From: an uncultured bacterium
GTDB taxonomy: Bacteria > Bdellovibrionota_C > UBA2361 > CAKMMH01
Length of the DNA stretch: 6,140 nt
Direction: 5' to 3'
Assembly (NCBI GenBank): GCA_927798255.1
Contig: CAKMMH010000113.1
Span: forward strand, 1-6,140
The notes beneath the pieces were generated by a model. The model saw only the letters and a list, made by a program, of their open reading frames with translations. It was not told the origin of the DNA and searched no databases. A program made the translations under genes and the position numbers. Positions 1-6,140 of the stretch are shown here, piece after piece; position 1 is the stretch's first letter, and each line of letters starts with the position of its first letter.

Positions 1-63
1 TATTTCATCTTCTAAAGTTATTAAATTTTCATAATTACTTATTTTATTAAAATTTAAATTTAT
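1..63 (-). other. In-frame continuation after the TAA, likely the start of an OmpA/MotB-like domain
   Basis: Directly after the TAA at 66-64 the same reading frame stays open for 21 codons to the window edge. It reads INLNFNKISNYE then NLITLEDEI. It contains no ATG, GTG or TTG in that frame, and the other two frames stop within a few codons, so no separate gene can begin here in the visible part. The pattern of alternating residues followed by LITLEDEI resembles the first strands of OmpA/MotB C-terminal domains, where a hydrophobic strand leads into an I/L-F-D/G motif that would lie just outside the window. The similarity is by eye and short. The stretch is AT-rich, so an open run of this length could also arise by chance. 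Confidence 0.45.
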
Positions 64-315
64 TTATCCTTTAATATTATGTTCTTTTAAAAATTTGCTA
101 TATATTGGAATATTTTGCATAAAATCATCTAAGCTTTCATTTATATTTAATACTACACTTTGACTTATAACCTTTGCTTCAATTAATTTTTTTTCTTTAT
201 TATTGTTAAGAAAATTTGGATGCAAAAATGTCCCTACGATAAATGTTATAATAATTAACATTAACGCTGTGTATTGCATGTAAAATGTGTTTTTAGATAT
301 TAAATTTTCATTCAT
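64..315 (-). CDS. MotB-position small membrane protein, apparently truncated by an in-frame TAA
   Basis: This 83-residue protein sits 15 bases after motA, where motB normally lies. The N-terminus (1-11) is cytoplasmic-like. A single helix at about 12-31 (YTALMLIIITFIVGTF) lines up without gaps with the MotB/PomB segment YADFMTLLLAFFV, but the ion-carrying Asp of that family is Ala17 here. Residues 32-83 look periplasmic and helical, with KEKKLIEAKVISQS and a following amphipathic stretch, as in the MotB plug and linker region. No OmpA-type peptidoglycan-binding domain fits in 83 residues. The TAA at 66-64 is followed by 21 sense codons in the same frame up to the window edge, so the true gene may be longer and interrupted. 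The start ATG at 315 has only a poor AAAAAG-type site upstream. It may be a degraded motB, a divergent MotB-like partner with a mutation, or a genuine small protein; the first two are favoured. Confidence 0.6.
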   Translation of the reverse strand: MNENLISKNTFYMQYTALMLIIITFIVGTFLHPNFLNNNKEKKLIEAKVISQSVVLNINESLDDFMQNIPIYSKFLKEHNIKG

Positions 316-330
316 ATATAAAAACTTTTT

Positions 331-1131
331 TTAAGCTGCCGGCATAAAACTTTGAAGCCTTTGTTCAATAATAAGTGGGCTTTCTTGCCTTGCTAAACTT
401 AATATTCCTTCAATAGTAATTTTTCTAAGTAAAATTTCGCTTGCATCAATATTTTTAATTTTTCCAGCAAGTGGAATAAAAACCATATTAGCAAGCACTG
501 CTCCATAAAAAGTTGTTAATAGTGCTACTGACATCGCAGGGCCTACTTTGCTTGGATCATCTAAACTTCCTAACATATTTACAAGCCCTAGAAGAGTTCC
601 TATAAGTCCCATTGCTGGGGCGTAACTTCCCATAGTTTCAAAAACTGCAATACCTTTTTGATTTTCTTCGCTTGTAATATTCATTTCAGTTTCAAGAATT
701 TTTTTAATATCATTTTCTTGTTGACCATCTACTACTAATCTCAAAGCTTTTTTAAAGAATGGGTCTTTTGTTTCTTCTGCGACATCCTCAAGCACAAGAA
801 GTCCTTTTTTTCTTGATGCATAACTTAAATTAACTAGCTCATCCATTCTTACCCTAGCATCAGTATTTGAAGAATAAAGAACAGAATTTATTGAATGAAG
901 AGTCTTTTTAATATCAGAAAATGAGAAATTTATAAGCATTGCAGCAAAGACGCCACCAAGAACAATTAGAATTCCGCTAATACTTATAAAATTGATAAAA
1001 TTCCCTTGAATTACTACTCCTAAGAAAATTATCAAAAAAGAAAGCACAAAACCTAGCATCATACTGCCATTAATTTGACTTTGAGAAGTTCTGTAATTAT
1101 CGTAATTATTATCTAACCTATTAAAATTCAT
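331..1131 (-). CDS. motA: Flagellar motor stator protein MotA/PomA family
   Basis: This is the ion-channel subunit of the flagellar stator: five copies surround two MotB-type subunits in the inner membrane and push on the rotor protein FliG. Of 266 residues, helices 1 and 2 lie at about 26-42 and 45-68. They are followed by the cytoplasmic loop with the family pattern LVNLSYASRKKGLLVLE (99-115), whose charged residues meet FliG. Helix 3 contains APAMGLIGTLLGLVNML with Pro172, and helix 4 contains GPAMSVALLTTFYGAVLANM with Pro220 just after in FIPLAGKI. The Thr179 and Thr206/207 positions resemble the sodium-type PomA/MotP form rather than E. coli MotA; the coupling ion is inferred. An extra hydrophilic, Asn-rich segment of about 20 residues precedes helix 1. 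The start ATG at 1131 has AAAGGA at 1144-1139, seven bases away, so the extension is supported; no such site precedes Met24/25. A sigma-54-like promoter lies just upstream. Confidence 0.93.
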   Translation of the reverse strand: MNFNRLDNNYDNYRTSQSQINGSMMLGFVLSFLIIFLGVVIQGNFINFISISGILIVLGGVFAAMLINFSFSDIKKTLHSINSVLYSSNTDARVRMDELVNLSYASRKKGLLVLEDVAEETKDPFFKKALRLVVDGQQENDIKKILETEMNITSEENQKGIAVFETMGSYAPAMGLIGTLLGLVNMLGSLDDPSKVGPAMSVALLTTFYGAVLANMVFIPLAGKIKNIDASEILLRKITIEGILSLARQESPLIIEQRLQSFMPAA

Positions 1132-1170
1132 AGCTTTTTCCTTTACATAAAACTACTACAAGTTAATATA

Positions 1171-1187
1171 TGCAAAAGTTAAGCCAA
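1171..1187 (-). promoter_or_regulatory. Sigma-54 (-24/-12) promoter candidate for motA
   Basis: On the minus strand the sequence is TTGGCTTAACTTTTGCA. It has GG (1185-1184) and GC (1173-1172) separated by exactly ten bases, plus the TTGGC and TTGCA flanks of the consensus TTGGCACG-N4-TTGCA. The predicted transcription start is near 1160, giving a leader of about 29 bases with the motA ribosome-binding site at 1144-1139. Sigma-54 control of flagellar genes is well known in several phyla. No comparable sigma-28 or -35/-10 arrangement was seen. The middle ACG of the consensus is not kept, so the assignment is likely but not certain. Confidence 0.6.
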
Positions 1188-1215
1188 AATATTTAAAAGC
1201 CAAAATATTTAAAAG
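1181..1215. repeat. Perfect 16-bp tandem repeat, about 2.2 copies, upstream of motA
   Basis: The unit AAGCCAAAATATTTAA (plus strand) occurs at 1181-1196 and again at 1197-1212, with three more matching bases after it. On the minus strand each copy carries TTGGC, so the -24 element of the sigma-54 promoter is present twice, at 1187-1183 and 1203-1199. Only the copy closer to motA has a -12 GC at the right distance. The array could be slippage-prone or a binding site for a regulator; neither is shown. Confidence 0.85.
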
Positions 1216-1220
1216 AATGT

Positions 1221-1243
1221 AATGAACTTCTAAAAAAGTCATT
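1221..1243 (-). terminator. Weak hairpin, possible terminator after the nuo operon
   Basis: On the minus strand AATGACTT and AAGTTCATT can pair with one bulged T around a six-base loop. The stem has few GC pairs and is followed by an imperfect T-rich run (TTCTTTTAAATATTTT). It lies about 100 bases beyond the stop of the 130-residue gene and upstream of the motA promoter motif, the right place to separate the two transcription units. The fold is weak and in this AT-rich sequence could be chance. Confidence 0.25.
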
Positions 1244-1342
1244 TTTACCGGATAGAAATTGCTAAATTTTATAACATATTGAAGTTTAAAGATAATTATA
1301 AAATAATAAGGTTCATGTTCTTCATTTAACATCATTAAGAGA

Positions 1343-1735
1343 TTAGAACAATTTAATATCATTAATTCTAGAAACTAATTCTTTTACACCTTGTGATAAA
1401 TTAAAACTCTCTACCATTTCATTAAATTTACTAACATCGTTTTCAAAATCTTTTTTTATGTAATCCTTTATAAATTTATATGAAAGATAGTTAAGCTCTG
1501 TATATTCTTCCTTATATGTTCCTAACGTTAATGTTACTTTATTTTTTATACACAAATCTTGAATCTGAGTTGCAAGTCTATCTAAATCATTTTTAATTTT
1601 TAAAAGCTTAGCTATCCCCTCTTGTTCCTCTTCTTTACTTTCAAAATAAACATCACATGTAAGTACATAACTTACACATGAATTTACTGTCATATTATAT
1701 AATAATGCTAAAATCTTTATATCATCACAATTCAT
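1343..1735 (-). CDS. Hypothetical protein, 130 residues, last gene of the nuo operon
   Basis: I do not recognise this protein. It begins MNCDDIKILALLYNMT and ends in SRINDIKLF. It looks soluble and mostly helical: a first apolar helix at about 5-29, a charged amphipathic helix at about 32-65 (ESKEEEQEGIAKLLK onward, with a heptad-like pattern of Leu and Ile), a short break near LTLGTY, then one or two more helices to the end. It has four Cys (3, 19, 27, 62), no His and no signal peptide or clear membrane segment. A small helical bundle is plausible, but no metal-binding or catalytic motif is visible. It starts 12 bases after nuoN. A TAAGAG sequence at 1750-1745 makes the nuoN stop codon and a weak Shine-Dalgarno, nine bases before the ATG. 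The coupling suggests co-transcription with nuoLMN; a role in complex I is only a guess from position. Reality of the gene is likely from its length in AT-rich DNA, its amphipathic pattern and its ribosome-binding site. Confidence 0.75.
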   Translation of the reverse strand: MNCDDIKILALLYNMTVNSCVSYVLTCDVYFESKEEEQEGIAKLLKIKNDLDRLATQIQDLCIKNKVTLTLGTYKEEYTELNYLSYKFIKDYIKKDFENDVSKFNEMVESFNLSQGVKELVSRINDIKLF

Positions 1736-1747
1736 AAAAACTTACTC

Positions 1748-3259
1748 TTATCCATTATACAAGAAACCTACAATACTAAAATTTAATAATAAAAGTATTG
1801 GAATTACTAAAAGCAAGATAAAAATCTTATAAACAAAACAAAAATTTTTATCTTCAACTAAAATTTCTTCATCGCTGCTCTCACTTAAAAACATTGTTTT
1901 TGCTATTTTCATATAATAATAAAAAGAAACTACACTATTTAACACACCAATTAACGCTAAGCTTAAAAAATAATAACTTGCAAATCCAAAATCTTTAAAT
2001 GAAAGCGCCCTTTCTATAAGAGAATCAAAAAGTAAAAACTTACCACTAAAGCCCCCAGTGGGCGGAAGCCCCGCAAGAGAAATTATAGCTATAAACACAC
2101 AAACTCCTATTAATGAAAACTTTTTTCCAAGTCCTCTTATATCAGCTAAATAAATATCTTTTTTATCCTTAATATTTTCTACAAAATTAATGAACGCAAA
2201 TACTAAAAAATTCATAAAAAGATAAACAAGTAAATAAAATATAACTGCTTTAATAGCTAATTTATTTCCAGAAGAAAGTGCTAAAGCCATATAACCTGCA
2301 TGTGCTATCGACGAATATCCCATAAGCCTTTTTAAATTATCTTGCTTTATAGCAACAAAATTTCCATAGCACACACTACACACTGCTAACAAACCTAGAA
2401 TTATTTGAAAAGAATTTACGCTCACTCCATTCCAAAAATATTCATACCATAGCCCTACAGGAATTAATAGCACTCTTAATAAAAATGAAAATCCAGCTGC
2501 TTTTGATACAACTGATAAAAAAGCGCTAACACATGTAGGCGCTCCTTCATAAACATCTGGCACCCAAAAATGAAAAGGGAATAATGAAATTTTATAACCA
2601 ATTCCAACAAAAACTAATAAAAGTGATATTATTATGCTTATAACATTTGTTTCTAATGTTAGCATATCAGAGATTATATACGTCATTTGGCTTATATCTA
2701 TTGTTCCCGAAAGTCCATAAAGATAACTAAAGCCTAAAATCATTAACGAAGATGAAACACCACCAAAAAGTGCATACTTTAACGCTCCCTCTTTTGATTT
2801 TTTTGTATCATTAAGTCCTGCAAGAACATAAGAAGAAATAGAAAGCATTTCAAAAGAAAGATAAAATAAAATAATATTATTTGAAGATACTATTAGACTT
2901 GCGCCAAGAATTGCGCCAAGAAGTAATGTGTAAAATTCTCCTGTCTTTTTATTATTTAAAAAATTTTTACTTTTTGAAATAAAAATTGTAACAATACCAC
3001 CAAATAAAAATAATAATTTAAATACGACTGAAACATTATCAAGAATAATATTTGAATTTAAAAAAAATTGTTCTTTTAAATAATAATTAATATTGCAAAC
3101 TACACTTAAAATCGAAAGCAAAAGCACACTAAGACTTACTCTTGATATAAATTTTTTTGAATTTGAATCATTTAAAAATATATCAAGTAAAATAATAAAA
3201 ATTATTCCAACACTTAATATTACCTCTGAAAGAATTCCTAACAATACATTCATAAACAT
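1748..3259 (-). CDS. nuoN: NADH-quinone oxidoreductase subunit N (NuoN)
   Basis: NuoN is the third antiporter-like subunit of complex I, closest to the quinone-reducing arm. The length of 503 residues fits the family. Visible key residues are Glu137 in LSFEMLSISSYVL (helix 5), Lys161 in ALKYALFGG, Lys223 in GYKISLFPFHFW, His230, Lys253 in SVVSKAAGF (helix 8), Lys305 in VAIKQDNLKRLMGYSS and Lys407 in PPTGGFSGKF (helix 12). The PDVYEGAPT motif at 234-242 separates it from NuoL and NuoM. Two starts are possible, Met1 (3259) and Met3 (3253). AAAAGG at 3271-3266 lies six bases from Met1 and twelve from Met3, so Met1 is preferred. An ATG at 3264 meets TAA at once and cannot be the start. The gene ends in TAA and is followed after 12 bases by a small unknown gene. 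Confidence 0.97.
   Translation of the reverse strand: MFMNVLLGILSEVILSVGIIFIILLDIFLNDSNSKKFISRVSLSVLLLSILSVVCNINYYLKEQFFLNSNIILDNVSVVFKLLFLFGGIVTIFISKSKNFLNNKKTGEFYTLLLGAILGASLIVSSNNIILFYLSFEMLSISSYVLAGLNDTKKSKEGALKYALFGGVSSSLMILGFSYLYGLSGTIDISQMTYIISDMLTLETNVISIIISLLLVFVGIGYKISLFPFHFWVPDVYEGAPTCVSAFLSVVSKAAGFSFLLRVLLIPVGLWYEYFWNGVSVNSFQIILGLLAVCSVCYGNFVAIKQDNLKRLMGYSSIAHAGYMALALSSGNKLAIKAVIFYLLVYLFMNFLVFAFINFVENIKDKKDIYLADIRGLGKKFSLIGVCVFIAIISLAGLPPTGGFSGKFLLFDSLIERALSFKDFGFASYYFLSLALIGVLNSVVSFYYYMKIAKTMFLSESSDEEILVEDKNFCFVYKIFILLLVIPILLLLNFSIVGFLYNG
2899..2922. repeat. 12-bp perfect tandem repeat inside nuoN
   Basis: TTGCGCCAAGAA (plus strand) is present twice head to tail. On the coding strand it encodes LGAI then LGAS (residues 114-121) in the fourth membrane helix region. 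Both copies fit the usual hydrophobic Gly-containing pattern of this helix in NuoN, so the protein is not visibly disturbed. It is probably incidental. Confidence 0.8.
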
Positions 3260-3276
3260 TACATACCTTTTAAATA

Positions 3277-4815
3277 TTAAAAATTCATAATATATTTATA
3301 CATTTCAATAAATGGCATATATTCATTTATTAACAAACTTGGAAATCCCCCTAAAACAACGCAAAGTATAGCAAGTGGAATAAGAGTACATTTCTCTACT
3401 AAAGTTACATCTAAAAACTTTGCATACTCCTCTTTCTTTTCGCCAAGAAAAACTTTTTGCATAGTAAGTAAAATATATGTAGCAGTTAAAAGCATTCCAA
3501 GTCCTGCTATACATGCCATGATTTTACTATACGAAAACACTCCAAGAAATGTTAAAAACTCACCTATAAATCCAATAAGCCCCGGAAGTCCTAAAGAAGC
3601 AAAAAATCCAACCATTGAATATGCAAAATATTTTGGCATCACATGCGCTATTCCTCCAAAGCGAGCGATTTCTCTGTGATGTGCCCTTTCATAAATAACT
3701 CCAACTAAAATAAACATCATTGAAGCCGATATTCCATGAGCAAAAATTTGAAACACTGCTCCATTTACCCCCTCTTCTTTCATAGAAGCAAGACCTAAAA
3801 GAACATATCCCATATGACTTACCGAACTATAAGCAACAAGCTTTTTAAAATCTGTTTGTGAAAGTGCGCACAATGCCCCATAAATAATATTTACAACTCC
3901 TAAAATTGCTAAAAATAATTTTATACCATCTAGAGCCATAATCTCTGGGAAAAATGGAAAGTTTATTCTTAAAAAACCATATGCTCCCATTTTTAATAAA
4001 ACGCCTGCTAAAATTACACTTATAGCAGTTGGTGCTTCAACATGGGCATCTGGAAGCCATGTATGAAATGGAAAAACAGGAAGTTTTACAGCAAATCCAA
4101 TAAACAAAGCAAAAAATAAAAGATATTGTATTAATGAAATTTCTCCATATTGATAAAAAGGTTTAGCCTCTATTATTTTTGCAATATTAAACGCATCATT
4201 TGAAAAACCAAGTGCTTTCATTTTGTAATAATAAGCTAAGATTACAAGTAAAATTAAGACAGATCCAAAAAGCGTATATAAGAAAAATTTAATTGCTGCA
4301 TACATTCTATTTTTACCGCCCCAGATTCCTATTAAAAAATACATAGGAAGAAGCATTATTTCCCAAAACACGTAAAAAAGAAACATATCACCTGCGACAA
4401 ATACACCATTCATTCCACAAAGTAAAAGTAAAAATAACGCATAAAATCCTTTAATATTATTTTTTATTGAATTTGAAACTAAGACTGCAATACTTGAAAG
4501 AAATCCTGTTAAAATTAAAAGTAGAACGCTTAATTTATCTACGCATAATCTATAATATATATTAAATGTATCAATCCATTTAAGCTCTAAAAAACTATTT
4601 TTGTCATATCCAGCATAAAGAGAGGGTTCTTTAGGAGCGATTATAGGAAAAGCATTGTAATTTTTAAGTAAATAACATGAAAGGATAAAAGAAATCAATG
4701 AAAAAATGAACGCAACACTCTTTATTGATTTTTCATACTTTTTATTAAGACATAGTATAAAAAACGCCCCAACTAATGGCAAAAAACATATTAAACTTAA
4801 AATATATTTATCCAT
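3277..4815 (-). CDS. nuoM: NADH-quinone oxidoreductase subunit M (NuoM)
   Basis: NuoM is the middle antiporter-like proton-pumping subunit of complex I, in the inner membrane next to NuoL and NuoN. The 512 residues match the usual length (about 500). The protein is almost entirely hydrophobic helices. Channel residues are where the family has them: Glu152 in FWEIMLLPMYFLIG (helix 5), Lys244 in FAVKLPVFPFH, His251 in FHTWLPDAHVEAPT, Lys275 in LLKMGAYG (helix 8), His334 in SVSHMGYV, His360 in FAHGISAS and Glu419 in GFIGEF (helix 12). The start ATG at 4815 is supported by an AGG Shine-Dalgarno core at 4824-4822 that overlaps the TAG stop of nuoL, with six bases before the ATG. This suggests translational coupling. 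nuoN follows after 17 bases. The motifs, the length and the L-M-N order make the assignment secure. Nothing looks damaged. Confidence 0.97.
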   Translation of the reverse strand: MDKYILSLICFLPLVGAFFILCLNKKYEKSIKSVAFIFSLISFILSCYLLKNYNAFPIIAPKEPSLYAGYDKNSFLELKWIDTFNIYYRLCVDKLSVLLLILTGFLSSIAVLVSNSIKNNIKGFYALFLLLLCGMNGVFVAGDMFLFYVFWEIMLLPMYFLIGIWGGKNRMYAAIKFFLYTLFGSVLILLVILAYYYKMKALGFSNDAFNIAKIIEAKPFYQYGEISLIQYLLFFALFIGFAVKLPVFPFHTWLPDAHVEAPTAISVILAGVLLKMGAYGFLRINFPFFPEIMALDGIKLFLAILGVVNIIYGALCALSQTDFKKLVAYSSVSHMGYVLLGLASMKEEGVNGAVFQIFAHGISASMMFILVGVIYERAHHREIARFGGIAHVMPKYFAYSMVGFFASLGLPGLIGFIGEFLTFLGVFSYSKIMACIAGLGMLLTATYILLTMQKVFLGEKKEEYAKFLDVTLVEKCTLIPLAILCVVLGGFPSLLINEYMPFIEMYKYIMNF

Positions 4816-4826
4816 GACTTACCTAA
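4816..4826 (-). promoter_or_regulatory. nuoM ribosome-binding site overlapping the nuoL stop
   Basis: The minus strand reads TTAGGTAAGTC followed by the nuoM ATG. The AGG core shares its first two bases with the TAG stop of nuoL and lies six bases before the ATG. A ribosome finishing nuoL would sit on the nuoM start region, which suggests coupled, matched synthesis of the two subunits. Confidence 0.7.
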
Positions 4827-6140
4827 ATAATAAAAAACACACCTATTATTAAGCATAAACTTAAAAAACTATAAAATATGTAATCCCTAACGTTCCCTGT
4901 TTGAATTAAAGAAAAACATTCACCTTTTTTCTTAATGCATTTTGCAATTCCTAATACGCAAAAATTATCTACAAATTTTTCATGAAATAGTTTTGACACA
5001 TAAGAAAAAACATTTGTAATTTTTGAAGTAAAATTTATAGCTGCATCTATTACATATTTATCAAATAACAAAGCACATTTTGATAGCACAAAGACTAATT
5101 TTATAAATGTTACGTTGTATATTTCATCTATATAGTATTTATTTAAAACTAATTTGTAACATCTAGGAAACGCTAATTTTAACTTCTTACTAGATAAGAT
5201 TGTCCCTTTATTTTTTCTTTCATAAAAAAATAAAAATGAAGTAAAAAGTCCTAACACTGTAACAAGAATTGAACTAATAAGTGCTATATGATGTGCATTA
5301 TGAAGTTTTACACTATCAAAATTTACTAAATTTTTACTACTAAAAGAGACTGCGAAATCTTCATTAAAGAAATTGTTAAACCATGAAAAATTGAAACCAC
5401 CGGCAAAGATTGCAAAAAGCGCTAAAACTCCAAGTGGTACACTCATTGAGATAGGAATTTTTTTTGCATCATTAAAAAGATCATCATCTTTTGGCTCTCC
5501 AAAAAAAACTTTAAAAATCTGTCTAAACATATAAAAAGAAGTTAAAAATGTCGTTAAAATTGCGGCAAAAATTAAAAAGAAATGTCCATTTTGTTTATAG
5601 AAATAAAGAGTGTCACCAACTATTAAATCTTTTGAATAAAATCCTGCAAAAAAAGGAAATCCACAGAGTGATAATGTAAAACAAATATAACAAAATGTAA
5701 GAAATGGAAATTTTTTTGAAAGTCCACCAAACTTATTCATTGACTGTGTGTGATGCATTACATAAATTATAGCCCCAGCTCCTAAGAAAAGTCCTGCTTT
5801 AAAAAATGCATGTGTTGTAAGATGAAATATGCTTGATGTATAACTATTTACTCCAACAGCTAGCACCATAAGTCCAAGCTGACTAATTGTTGAATAAGCA
5901 AGCACCTTTTTAATATCATCTTGGCATACTGCAATAGTTGCTGCAAAAAGAGAAGTGAAAGCTCCCGTATATGCAATAAATAAAAGTGCATTTGTGTCAA
6001 ACACGAAAAATAATCTTACAAGTAAGTATACACCAGCTGCAACCATAGTAGCTGCGTGAATTAGTGCGCTAACAGGCGTTGGCCCCTGCATAGCATCTGG
6101 AAGCCACACGTGAAGTGGAAACTGTGCACTTTTTCCTATA
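4823..6140 (-). CDS. nuoL: NADH-quinone oxidoreductase subunit L (NuoL), 3' part; 5' end outside window
   Basis: NuoL is the distal antiporter-like subunit of respiratory complex I and pumps protons across the inner membrane when NADH or another donor reduces quinone. About 438 C-terminal residues are visible. The frame is open to the window edge and reads IGKSAQFPLHVWLPDA, a hallmark NuoL segment, so the GTG at 6109 is an internal Val and not a start. Family members are about 600-660 residues, so roughly the first 200-240 are missing. Counting from the edge, visible channel residues include His28 in LIHAATMV, Lys77/78 in DDIKK, His110 and Lys114 in THAFFKAG, and Lys170-Asp171 in GFYSKD. The C-terminal part keeps the NKYYIDEIYN motif, the long lateral-helix region and a last membrane helix after LIQTGNVRDY, so the 3' end is intact. 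It ends in TAG seven bases before nuoM. Identification is very secure; MrpA/HyfB-type paralogues are less likely given the nuoM and nuoN neighbours. Confidence 0.97.
   Translation of the reverse strand, partial: IGKSAQFPLHVWLPDAMQGPTPVSALIHAATMVAAGVYLLVRLFFVFDTNALLFIAYTGAFTSLFAATIAVCQDDIKKVLAYSTISQLGLMVLAVGVNSYTSSIFHLTTHAFFKAGLFLGAGAIIYVMHHTQSMNKFGGLSKKFPFLTFCYICFTLSLCGFPFFAGFYSKDLIVGDTLYFYKQNGHFFLIFAAILTTFLTSFYMFRQIFKVFFGEPKDDDLFNDAKKIPISMSVPLGVLALFAIFAGGFNFSWFNNFFNEDFAVSFSSKNLVNFDSVKLHNAHHIALISSILVTVLGLFTSFLFFYERKNKGTILSSKKLKLAFPRCYKLVLNKYYIDEIYNVTFIKLVFVLSKCALLFDKYVIDAAINFTSKITNVFSYVSKLFHEKFVDNFCVLGIAKCIKKKGECFSLIQTGNVRDYIFYSFLSLCLIIGVFFII

Larger units (their letters stand above)
1132..1342. 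other. Intergenic region between the nuo operon end and motA
   Basis: These 211 bases carry no convincing gene. They contain the weak hairpin, the 16-bp tandem repeat, the sigma-54-like motif and the motA ribosome-binding site (AAAGGA at 1144-1139). An open frame through most of the region encodes an AT-driven peptide, spans the repeat and overlaps the end of the upstream gene, so it was not accepted. Confidence 0.7.

Noticed and set aside
1156..1362. 68-residue open frame on the minus strand between the unknown gene and motA
   Set aside because: It overlaps the 3' end of the upstream gene, runs through the 16-bp repeat and the sigma-54 motif, has no ribosome-binding site and encodes a peptide typical of AT-rich noncoding DNA.
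2053..2079. GC-rich patch with short inverted pieces in an otherwise AT-rich region
   Set aside because: It encodes the conserved LAGLPPTGG motif of NuoN; the base composition follows from Pro, Gly and Ala codons, so it is not a terminator or foreign insert.
3093..3290. 65-residue open frame on the plus strand
   Set aside because: It lies antisense to the well-supported start of nuoN, has a low-complexity composition and no ribosome-binding site or family features.
3323..3514. 63-residue open frame on the minus strand
   Set aside because: It is an out-of-frame shadow within the conserved C-terminal part of nuoM.
6107..6109. GTG codon as a start for a shorter NuoL-like gene
   Set aside because: The frame continues upstream with GKSAQFPLHV, conserved in NuoL, so this codon is an internal Val and the gene runs past the window edge.
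1..6140. CRISPR arrays, tRNA or rRNA genes, insertion sequences, defence systems
   Set aside because: Nearly the whole window is occupied by recognisable genes on one strand, and no spaced repeats, tRNA-like folds, transposase motifs or terminal inverted repeats were seen.

Overview
The window reads like a piece of the chromosome of an AT-rich (roughly 30% GC by eye, not counted), flagellated, respiring bacterium. All convincing genes lie on the minus strand, so the window is best read from its right end to its left end. The lineage cannot be fixed from sequence reading alone. Low-GC flagellated groups that carry complex I and sigma-54, such as Campylobacterota, Deferribacterota, Elusimicrobiota or non-photosynthetic Cyanobacteria, are possible. 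A tree of NuoL/M/N would decide.

Region 1 (6140 to 3260, continuing to 1748, minus strand) is the end of a respiratory complex I (nuo) operon: the 3' part of nuoL, complete nuoM and complete nuoN. These are the three antiporter-like membrane subunits, in the canonical L-M-N order, separated by only 7 and 17 bases. The key charged residues of the proton channels can be seen in all three, so they look functional. A 130-residue protein of unknown function (1735 to 1343) follows nuoN after 12 bases. Its probable ribosome-binding site abuts the nuoN stop codon, so it looks like the last gene of the same operon.

Region 2 (1342 to 1132) is a 211-base gap with no convincing gene. It holds a weak hairpin, a perfect 16-bp tandem duplication, and a strong-looking sigma-54 (-24/-12) promoter motif pointing toward the next gene with a spacing that fits a 29-base leader.

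Region 3 (1131 to the left edge) is a flagellar stator locus. It has a complete MotA/PomA-family gene with an unusual Asn-rich N-terminal extension, followed 15 bases later by a short membrane protein in the place where motB belongs. That short reading frame stops at a TAA after 83 codons. The same frame then stays open, with no start codon, to the window edge, and it reads like the beginning of an OmpA/MotB peptidoglycan-binding domain. Its membrane helix also lacks the Asp that all torque-generating MotB/PomB proteins use to carry the ion. The most interesting parts of the window are therefore this apparently broken or divergent stator partner and the sigma-54 promoter with its duplicated -24 element.
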